Positions 23,405 to 27,655 of a DNA stretch of 27,655 nt are shown here, piece by piece. This DNA comes from CAYNSX01 sp964400165 (GTDB lineage: Bacteria; Armatimonadota; Hebobacteria; CAYNSX01), in assembly GCA_964400165.1 (NCBI GenBank), contig CAYNSX010000034.1, positions 1 to 27,655 of the forward strand, read 5' to 3'. Each line of letters opens with the position of its first letter. Position 1 is the stretch's first letter. The notes beneath the pieces were generated by a model. That model saw only the letters and a list, made by a program, of their open reading frames with translations. It had not been told where the DNA came from and made no database searches. The translations under genes were made by a program, and so were the position numbers.

Positions 23405-23419
23405 GCGGAGTCCACCGGT

Positions 23420-23505
23420 GCCGAGGTGGCGGAATGGCAGACGCGCATGGTTCAGGGCCATGTGGGAGAAATCCCGTGGGAGTTCAAGTCTCCCTCTCGG
23501 CACCA
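23420..23505 (+). tRNA. tRNA-Leu (anticodon CAG), CCA encoded
   Basis: 86 nt with acceptor GCCGAGG/(T)CTCGGC, D arm, anticodon stem CATGG/CCATG around TTCAGGG (anticodon CAG, reads CTG), a long class II variable arm (TGGGAGAAATCCCGT), T arm with GTTCAAGTC, discriminator A and an encoded CCA. All stems pair. Its 3' half is duplicated 146 bp downstream. Confidence 0.96.
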
Positions 23506-23511
23506 AACTGC
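23458..23511 (+). repeat. Direct repeat copy 1: 3' half of tRNA-Leu
   Basis: 54 bp identical to 23604-23657. The copy begins exactly at the 3' strand of the anticodon stem (CCATG) and runs through the variable arm, T arm, acceptor and CCA plus 6 bp. Confidence 0.95.
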
Positions 23512-23603
23512 CCGTGACAGGTGAAACGGGAAAAGTGTCACGGGACACCGCGTGGACTCCCCTCTCCACCGCGTGGGGAGGGGCTGGGGGAGGGGACAAT
23601 TCC
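23512..23603. other. Spacer between tRNA-Leu repeats
   Basis: 92 bp with no gene. An inverted repeat CCCGTGACA/TGTCACGGG (first C at 23511, to 23544) is followed by a CCCCTCTCC ... GGGGAGGGGCTGGGGGAGGGG segment (about 23569-23597). This type of segment occurs as short interspersed repeats in many bacterial genomes and gives spurious LPQPLPT-like peptides. Confidence 0.6.
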
Positions 23604-23657
23604 CCATGTGGGAGAAATCCCGTGGGAGTTCAAGTCTCCCTCTCGGCACCAAACTGC
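23604..23657 (+). repeat. Direct repeat copy 2: orphan 3' half of tRNA-Leu
   Basis: Perfect 54-bp copy of 23458-23511 lacking the 5' half of the tRNA, in the same orientation. This is the arrangement left by site-specific integration into a tRNA 3' end. The following 23658-23750 is GTGTAG-rich low-complexity sequence without a gene. Confidence 0.95.
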
Positions 23658-23750
23658 AGGGTGTAGCGTGTAGGGTGTAGTGCGTAGGGAACACACTATC
23701 GATTTAACCGCCAGACATTTTCCTACACCCCACCTCCGCCACCCCACCCC

Positions 23751-24302
23751 CTACTTCCAAACAATCTCCTTCAGCGCCAGGCGGAACCGCTCTTCCCGCT
23801 CCGGCGCATTCATCCAGGTGAACACCACTACCCGCCCCATCACCGCCGCCCGCACGCGCAATTCCAGCAGGCCGCCCTCGCCACTCGTCAGATAGCCGGA
23901 AAACCCGCCCACGACGACTTCCCGCTCCTCCCCACCTCCCGCTTTCTTGAGTTCGGCCTGAAGGTAGTCCTCCGGGTCGCGGCCGACGGGCTGGATGGTC
24001 GTCACGGACAGTTCGCCGCCGCTGACCGGGTCGCGCAGGCGCCACATCTTGTCGTTCGTGAAGATGGTCGCCCACTGCTCCGGTACTGTCAGCGTGAAGA
24101 GGCCGCAATCGTACTTGAACGCCGTGCCGGCGCGCCCGGCGGCCTCGATGGTGAGGTGGTTGACATAGGTCTCGGTCGGCTGCAGTTGCCCGCGGAAGAG
24201 AATGGCCAGCACCACGATCACCCCCAGCCCGACCGCCAGATACACCTCGACGCGCCGGTCCCGCGGCGTAGGCGTGTCGGACAGCGGCTCGGTGTCTTCC
24301 AT
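23751..24302 (-). CDS. Small membrane-anchored protein of unknown function
   Basis: 183 residues. A charged N-terminus (MEDTEPLSDTPTPRDRRVE) precedes one membrane segment (VYLAVGLGVIVVLAILF, about 20-36). The rest should lie outside the cytoplasmic membrane: FKYDCGLFTLTVPEQWATIF, LSVTTIQPVGRDPEDYLQAEL, GGFSGYLTSGEGG, ELRVRAAVMGRVVVFTWMNAPERE and RLALKEIVWK. This order (a strand pair with VPEQW, a helix, then sheet and a final helix) resembles PsbP- or DUF1795-type folds, but that is only an impression. The ATG at 24302 has no good ribosome-binding site; TTATTATCG just upstream could be a -10 of a leaderless message. Confidence 0.72.
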   Translation of the reverse strand: MEDTEPLSDTPTPRDRRVEVYLAVGLGVIVVLAILFRGQLQPTETYVNHLTIEAAGRAGTAFKYDCGLFTLTVPEQWATIFTNDKMWRLRDPVSGGELSVTTIQPVGRDPEDYLQAELKKAGGGEEREVVVGGFSGYLTSGEGGLLELRVRAAVMGRVVVFTWMNAPEREERFRLALKEIVWK

Positions 24303-24327
24303 CGCCCGATAATAACCGAAGGAATCA

Positions 24328-24504
24328 GGGAGGCGGGGAGGCAGGAAGGCAGTGACAGGGGTGGGGTCGCAAGACCGACGGCAATACCGCTATTCGACGC
24401 GCCTGCAGCAGTCGAAGAACGGAACGGCGGTCGTGGGGTCGTGGGTCGTGGGAAAGTGGGAAGGTGCTTGCTGTGGTTCCTGTCTCCCTGCCTCCCCGCC
24501 TCCC
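24328..24504. repeat. Segment bounded by perfect 18-bp inverted repeats
   Basis: GGGAGGCGGGGAGGCAGG at 24328-24345 is repeated inverted at 24487-24504. The 177-bp unit holds a short GTCGTGGG tandem (24430-24452) and no gene. No target-site duplication is evident. It fills the gap between the 23751 gene and tRNA-Glu. Confidence 0.6.
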
Positions 24505-24520
24505 CATGTCACTTCGCTGT

Positions 24521-24597
24521 TGGAGGCCCCAGCGGGATTCGAACCCGCGAGCTCCTGGCTGAGAACCAGGCGTCCTAGGCCTCTAGACCATGGGGCC
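24521..24597 (-). tRNA. tRNA-Glu (anticodon CTC), CCA encoded
   Basis: 77 nt including CCA. Minus strand: acceptor GGCCCCA/TGGGGCC, anticodon stem CCTGG/CCAGG around TTCTCAG (anticodon CTC, reads GAG), T arm CGCGGGTTCGAATCCCGC, discriminator T, then CCA. The usual bacterial tRNA-Glu D-arm wording GTCTAGAGGCCTAGGAC is present. Confidence 0.96.
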
Positions 24598-24661
24598 TCC
24601 CGCTACTCTTTTACCGCCGGAATCGGCGCTTCGCAACCCCCGAACCCCGATTTCGCCACCC

Positions 24662-24748
24662 CCAAAAACACCCCGACCCCGGAATGGGGTCGGGGCGGGG
24701 TCGAAAGGAGGTGTGTGGGCCAGTTAAGGCCCGGGCTATATAGCGCCA
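24662..24748 (-). ncRNA. Candidate small RNA carrying an anti-Shine-Dalgarno motif
   Basis: Promoter and terminator on the same strand bracket about 85 nt. The RNA would start near 24748, form a 5-bp hairpin GGGCC-TTAACT-GGCCC (24732-24717), leave a loose stretch CACCTCCTTTC (24713-24703), then enter the terminator stem. That 11-mer is identical to the 3' end of many 16S rRNAs, so it could pair with ribosome-binding sites. tRNA-Glu lies 65 bp further on the same strand, so an attenuated tRNA leader is an alternative. A plus-strand Shine-Dalgarno for a small frame (24715-24906) would also explain the motif. Confidence 0.55.
24664..24695 (-). terminator. Intrinsic terminator of the candidate small RNA
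   Basis: Perfect 10-bp stem CCCCGACCCC/GGGGTCGGGG (24695-24686 and 24680-24671 on the minus strand), five-base loop, then TGTTTTT (24670-24664). Confidence 0.85.
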
Positions 24749-24754
24749 CTCGGC

Positions 24755-24782
24755 ATTATAGCCAGCCCGCGGCGGGTGTCAA
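24755..24782 (-). promoter_or_regulatory. Consensus sigma70 promoter
   Basis: Minus-strand TTGACA (24782-24777), 16-bp spacer, TATAAT (24760-24755): both hexamers are perfect, the strongest promoter in the window. No minus-strand protein gene follows, only the candidate small RNA and tRNA-Glu. Confidence 0.88.
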
Positions 24783-24912
24783 GCCGCCGCCGCGCTGCAC
24801 AATTGTTGCGCCAATTATCACGGCGGAGGCCCGGCCGGGCAGCAGGATTCCCGCAGTGTGCCTCGAAGGATGCAGCGAGAGTGGTTGTCATTTTGCGTGG
24901 GGGTAGTGCGCT

Positions 24913-25410
24913 GTGCTGGATCGGATGAACGGGTCCTTGGTGTCTCGACTCCGCGACGCGCTCGACCGCGGCAGCCCGGAACGCGCGGTCAATCTCCTGC
25001 TGGGCGCCGCCGTGGTGCTGTCGGTGCTGCTCGCCGGCTCCGTGGTCGCGTGGAAGCGGCACCAGCAGTCGTCGAACAGCAACATCCGTGCCGTGCAGGC
25101 CCGCGAGGGCCCGCCCAGTTTCGCCGACAGCGACCAGGTCGTTTTCTTTACCAGCGCCGCGTGCGCACCATGCGGCGAGCTGCTCATCACCCTGCGCGCG
25201 GTGGACTGGGACGCACACGGGCTGCGCTTGATGGTCGTGGACACGGCCGCCCACGGAGCCCAGATGCAACGCGACACACTGAACTGGGTCTTTCATCGAT
25301 CCGACAGCCAGACGGACGCGCTGCCCGCCCTGTTCACGCGCGACGGCGCCTACTTCGATGCTCCCGCCATCACCGATTGGGTGCGCCGCCTGACGGACCT
25401 CCCGGCATGA
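24913..25410 (+). CDS. Membrane-anchored thioredoxin-like protein (CAPC)
   Basis: 165 residues from GTG 24913 (or 161 from ATG 24925, which has GGATCGG before it). One N-terminal anchor (NLLLGAAVVLSVLLAGSVVAW, about 26-46) places the rest outside the cytoplasmic membrane. A thioredoxin-like core follows: QVVFFTSAACAPCGELLITL (active-site CAPC near 84-87), LRLMVVDTAAHG, then LPALFTRDGAYF with the cis-Pro region. The fold is short and divergent. Redox activity on cysteines of an exported partner is inferred from the CxxC and from the Cys-rich peptide in the same gene run. Its stop overlaps the pseudopilin ATG. Confidence 0.82.
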   Translation: MLDRMNGSLVSRLRDALDRGSPERAVNLLLGAAVVLSVLLAGSVVAWKRHQQSSNSNIRAVQAREGPPSFADSDQVVFFTSAACAPCGELLITLRAVDWDAHGLRLMVVDTAAHGAQMQRDTLNWVFHRSDSQTDALPALFTRDGAYFDAPAITDWVRRLTDLPA

Positions 25411-26015
25411 CGCGCCGCGGATATTCGCTGATCGAACTGCTGGTGGTCATCGCCATCATTGCAGTCCTCTTTGGGATGCTGCTGCCCAGTGTCTTGCGCG
25501 CCGCCGGCAAGAGCCAGGGTACGGTCTGCATCAGCAACATGCGCCAGATTCACGAAGCGCTGATGATGTACGCCGCGGACCACGACGACCAGTTCCCGTG
25601 GTGGTGGCGCAAACAACTGACAGCGGAACGCAAGTATGTCAGCGACCCGCGCATCTGGGTGTGTCCGCTCGACCCGGTGCAGGGCGAGCACCCCAGCATC
25701 TTTCCGCCCGACGAATACCCGAACAGTTACTATTACCTTCAGATTTTCCCGCCGGGCGTCATGCCGGACGGGCTGTGGAACACGCACAACTTCAAGAGCA
25801 AATTCGAGTATTTCTACCGCGTGTGGCGCCCCCAGAACCTCGATGTGCCCATCTTGGCAGATAATTCCAACCACCGTGTGCCGGGTGTGCGGCCATGGCG
25901 GATGTTGGGCCTGTATCTAGACGGACATGTAAAGACCTTTTCCTTCCAGCCGCTCCCGCTCGGCGAAACAGGCTGGCCCTGGGTCGGCCCGTGGACGGAG
26001 CCGGGCATCGAATGA
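25407..26015 (+). CDS. Type II secretion/pilin-like pseudopilin
   Basis: 202 residues, ATG overlapping the previous TGA (ATGA). The prepilin leader is MTRRG followed by YSLIELLVVIAIIAVLFGMLLP: cleavage after Gly5, with Glu at +5 of the mature protein (the classical position). The C-terminal part has CISNMRQIHEALMMYAADHDDQFPW, then CPLDPVQ, DEYPNSYYYLQIF, ILADNSNH and LGLYLDGHVKTF. This is the large pseudopilin type abundant in Planctomycetes, Verrucomicrobia and Armatimonadota. Its placement inside a thioredoxin/Cys-rich-peptide operon is notable and suggests presentation or export of the peptide. Confidence 0.93.
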   Translation: MTRRGYSLIELLVVIAIIAVLFGMLLPSVLRAAGKSQGTVCISNMRQIHEALMMYAADHDDQFPWWWRKQLTAERKYVSDPRIWVCPLDPVQGEHPSIFPPDEYPNSYYYLQIFPPGVMPDGLWNTHNFKSKFEYFYRVWRPQNLDVPILADNSNHRVPGVRPWRMLGLYLDGHVKTFSFQPLPLGETGWPWVGPWTEPGIE

Positions 26016-26659
26016 GCGCGGCCGACCCCGACATCGCCGCGCGACCCGCGCCGCCGTCCCGGGCGGCGTCGCGGGCGGTCTTGTTGCTCGGAGCCGTTGT
26101 CCTCGTGCAATTGCTAATGATGGCAGGACTGTGGGAGCAATTCACGGCGCACTCCAAGCACGCCGACCTGCCGCCGCCGGTCGAGACCGCGCACGCGGGC
26201 GATGCACTGCCCGATTTCCCCGTGCGCCTCGCGGGCGGCCAGGCACTTGAGCGCCCGGCGCTGCTCGCCCAGGCGCCGCTCTTGGTCTTCGTGGCCAGCG
26301 CCGGATGCAATGCGTGCGAAGAACGCCGTGCCCTGCTGGTGAAGGCCCAACAGCCGGGCGCCCTTGCCGCGGGCATGACCGTCCTGGTGCTGGGCGACGG
26401 CACCGCGGACTGGGTGACCGAATTCTGTCGCGGGACGGACTGGCTGCCGGCGGTGGACCCCGGCGGGCGCGCCGGCCGCCTCCTCACGGGCGGCCTCGTC
26501 CCGTTTTTCGCACTCGTGGACGAGACCGGCGTGATTCGAGCAGCCAGTTTGGCCGGCTTCGACCACGATTTCCTCCACGCGTTGGAACACAGCCGCGCGG
26601 CGGATGCCGTGCCGCACGATGAGCCGCACACGCAACAGACTACCCAGGGAGGTGGATGA
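26012..26659 (+). CDS. Membrane-anchored TlpA/MauD-like thioredoxin (CNAC)
   Basis: 215 residues, ATG overlapping the pseudopilin stop (ATGA). A short N-terminal tail and one anchor (AVLLLGAVVLVQLLMMAGLW, about 22-41) precede a redoxin domain: GDALPDFPVRLAGGQALERP, LLVFVASAGCNACEERRALL (CNAC active site), AGMTVLVLGDG, and VPFFALVDETGVIRAASLAG, the typical TlpA/MauD closing strands. MauD-type proteins assist disulfide formation in the Cys-rich small subunit of methylamine dehydrogenase; the next gene here also encodes a Cys-rich secreted protein, though not MauA. The function as a disulfide-handling partner is inferred. Confidence 0.88.
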   Translation: MSAADPDIAARPAPPSRAASRAVLLLGAVVLVQLLMMAGLWEQFTAHSKHADLPPPVETAHAGDALPDFPVRLAGGQALERPALLAQAPLLVFVASAGCNACEERRALLVKAQQPGALAAGMTVLVLGDGTADWVTEFCRGTDWLPAVDPGGRAGRLLTGGLVPFFALVDETGVIRAASLAGFDHDFLHALEHSRAADAVPHDEPHTQQTTQGGG

Positions 26660-26660
26660 A

Positions 26661-27002
26661 ATGTCACTCGGTCTCATTCGCAATTGCGTCCTCGGCGCCG
26701 TCATTGCGTCGAGCATTTCCGTCGCGGCGTGGGCCGCGTGCGTGAACTGTCAGGCATGCAACTGCAGCTACGCCGCCCACGGCGGCATCCTGCATGACCA
26801 GTGCAAGTGCATCACTTGCCTCACGGGCAGCCAGAGCATGCCGCAAACCGTCACCTGCTGTCAGACCGGCCAGACCTGCAGCACCGACCAGACGAGGAAG
26901 CAGAATTACTCGATCGAATTCATCCACTACACCTGCACCTACGGCTCCGTGTATTCATGCATCGACATCACCGAGCAGTCTGCCATCGGGTGCTGCCAAT
27001 AA
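26661..27002 (+). CDS. Secreted cysteine-rich peptide
   Basis: 113 residues, ATG at 26661 with GGAGG 8 nt upstream; it starts one base after the previous stop. Signal peptide about 1-26 (VLGAVIASSISVAAWA). The mature part of some 87 residues has 14 cysteines: ACVNCQACNC near its start, DQCKCITC, VTCCQTGQTC, then single Cys in YTCTYGSVYSC and a final GCCQ. Many are in CxxC, CxC or CC pairs, as in disulfide knots or metal-binding peptides. I do not recognise the family. Two thioredoxin-like proteins upstream probably act on it. No other gene in the window is comparably cysteine-rich. Confidence 0.82.
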   Translation: MSLGLIRNCVLGAVIASSISVAAWAACVNCQACNCSYAAHGGILHDQCKCITCLTGSQSMPQTVTCCQTGQTCSTDQTRKQNYSIEFIHYTCTYGSVYSCIDITEQSAIGCCQ

Positions 27003-27030
27003 CGGAGGGAATGCGATCGCCGCAACCGCA

Positions 27031-27474
27031 CTGACGACACTCCGGCCGCTGTCGAGGACGCGAACCCTGGCGCTGGCCTCCGCCGCTCTGGCGACGGCGA
27101 CCTTCGCCGCCGATCGCGTCCAGTCGGTGGTCGGCGTGCGACTGGAGAGCGAAGCGCTCGGCGTCCAGTATTTCAGCCAACCCTGGGGCTATCCGTATCT
27201 CTTCCTGCTGCTCGTGATTCTCGCGGCCAGCCTGATCGGCATCTCGTTCCGCGCCCGGCCCAGCCAGGCGGTCGCGGTCGCGCTGTGGGGCGTGCTGCTC
27301 GGACTGGCCGTGCTGGAAACGGCGGCAATCATCAACGCCCGCCGCGCCGGCTTCGCCTGGGCGCCGGCCCTCACCTGGATTCTCCAGCCCCGGTTTGCCA
27401 TCGCGCCGTTCGTTGCCGCCGTCGCGGCGCTGCTGGGCGCCTACTCGTCCCCCCGCCGCCAGACCTGGTCGTAG
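27031..27474 (+). CDS. Small multi-pass membrane protein (start uncertain)
   Basis: About 147 residues. After a short basic stretch (LRPLSRTRT) there is a signal or first helix (LALASAALATATFAA), then three clear membrane helices: YPYLFLLLVILAASLIGISF, AVAVALWGVLLGLAVLETAAII and FAIAPFVAAVAALLGAYSS. The frame has no ATG, GTG or TTG between the preceding stop and the first helix. A good GGAGGG at 27004-27009 sits just before ATG 27011, which is in another frame and ends after seven codons. A CTG at 27031 is used here provisionally; a one-base indel near 27011-27031 is equally likely. Last of the Cys-rich peptide run, so a membrane partner in redox or transport is possible. Confidence 0.6.
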   Translation: MTTLRPLSRTRTLALASAALATATFAADRVQSVVGVRLESEALGVQYFSQPWGYPYLFLLLVILAASLIGISFRARPSQAVAVALWGVLLGLAVLETAAIINARRAGFAWAPALTWILQPRFAIAPFVAAVAALLGAYSSPRRQTWS

Positions 27475-27489
27475 CGCCGCTCGCGGCGG

Positions 27490-27655
27490 ATGACGATTGT
27501 GGACGGCGCCTCGCACACCACCACCTACGCCTACAACAGTCGCGGGCTGGTGAGTAGCATCACCCACCCCGACCCCAGCACCGGCAGCAGCGGGTCAGGG
27601 AGCGATGTCGAGTCGTATGCCTACACGGCGCTGGGGCAGGTGTCCGAGCGGCAGA
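27490..27655 (+). CDS. RHS/YD-repeat fragment, runs off window
   Basis: From an ATG at 27490 the frame is open to the window end (55 residues). Two YD-type repeats are seen: HTTTYAYNSRGLVSSITHPD and, after a Gly/Ser-rich insert (DPSTGSSGSG), ESYAYTALGQVSERQ. RHS proteins are large secreted shells often carrying toxin tips. This one starts directly in repeat sequence, without signal peptide or N-terminal domain, and is in the same frame as the preceding membrane protein, separated only by TAG and five codons. It may be a decayed or internally initiated piece. Confidence 0.65.
   Translation, partial: MTIVDGASHTTTYAYNSRGLVSSITHPDPSTGSSGSGSDVESYAYTALGQVSERQ

Noticed and set aside
23511..23544. 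Inverted repeat after tRNA-Leu as a terminator
   Set aside because: 9-bp arms with a 16-bp gap and no T-run, so it does not fit an intrinsic terminator.
23300..23747. Minus-strand open frames giving peptides such as REGDLNSHGISPTW
   Set aside because: They are antisense translations of tRNA-Leu and of its duplicated 3' half, a well-known artefact.
23658..23750. GTGTAG-rich stretch as a possible CRISPR or telomere-like array
   Set aside because: Repeats are irregular, 6-8 bp, without uniform spacers, so this is low-complexity intergenic DNA.
24715..24906. 63-codon plus-strand small ORF after AAAGGAGG
   Set aside because: The ribosome-binding site is good, but no plus-strand promoter was seen, the protein is low complexity, and a consensus minus-strand promoter and terminator lie inside. 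Kept as the main alternative for the small RNA.

Overview
This is a high-GC bacterial chromosome segment with compact, mostly housekeeping gene content, several clear sigma70-type promoters and strong GGAGG ribosome-binding sites. The cell was probably diderm: it encodes an arabinose-5-phosphate isomerase of the Kdo pathway (kdsD), four secreted beta-rich proteins that look like outer-membrane barrels, and a protein with three C-terminal SLH repeats. The SLH style (NRGAMAVFMSRA) together with planctomycete/armatimonad-type pseudopilins suggests an Armatimonadota-like or other poorly sampled diderm lineage. This is an inference from style, not a proven placement.

Layout. 1-3840 (minus): a DUF4132/MolR-like protein that runs off the window, a secreted beta-rich protein and argS, whose N-terminal 42 codons lie in another frame. 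3927-6624 (plus): rpmB, a pure polypyrimidine tract, and a large beta-propeller protein with SLH repeats. 6631-10222 (minus): a tight group of a GT4 glycosyltransferase, trpS (with a four-cysteine Fe-S-type motif), scpA and scpB. 10317-13992 (minus): four paralogous secreted barrel-like proteins with an AYPxFAGxTG N-terminus. They are separated by hairpins or terminators and preceded by a leader that has its own promoter, an intrinsic terminator and an upstream palindrome. 14539-17027 (plus): a sugar nucleotidyltransferase and a phosphohexomutase, a two-step NDP-sugar module. 17116-19617 (plus): an ABC-2 exporter (ATPase and permease) with a membrane-anchored TPR-like protein.

19614-23300: small genes in alternating orientation: a zinc-ribbon membrane protein, a VOC protein, a DHFR/RibD-like reductase, kdsD, a cold-shock protein with a long tail, and TatA fused to a zinc ribbon. 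Three convergent pairs here share exactly 4 bp at their stop codons. 23420-24597: tRNA-Leu(CAG) with a perfect 54-bp duplication of its 3' half, a small membrane-anchored protein, an inverted-repeat-bounded intergenic segment, and tRNA-Glu(CTC) on the minus strand.

24662-24782 (minus): a compact candidate small RNA with a consensus TTGACA-N16-TATAAT promoter, an intrinsic terminator about 85 nt downstream, and an 11-nt stretch that copies the anti-Shine-Dalgarno end of 16S rRNA. 24913-27474 (plus): the most unusual gene set, a translationally coupled run of a membrane-anchored thioredoxin-like protein (CAPC), a pseudopilin and a second thioredoxin-like protein (CNAC), followed by a secreted 113-residue peptide with 14 cysteines after its signal peptide and a small multi-pass membrane protein. 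This looks like a dedicated system to make, oxidise and perhaps display a disulfide-rich peptide. The window ends inside an RHS/YD-repeat reading frame. No CRISPR array, rRNA operon or intact insertion sequence was seen.
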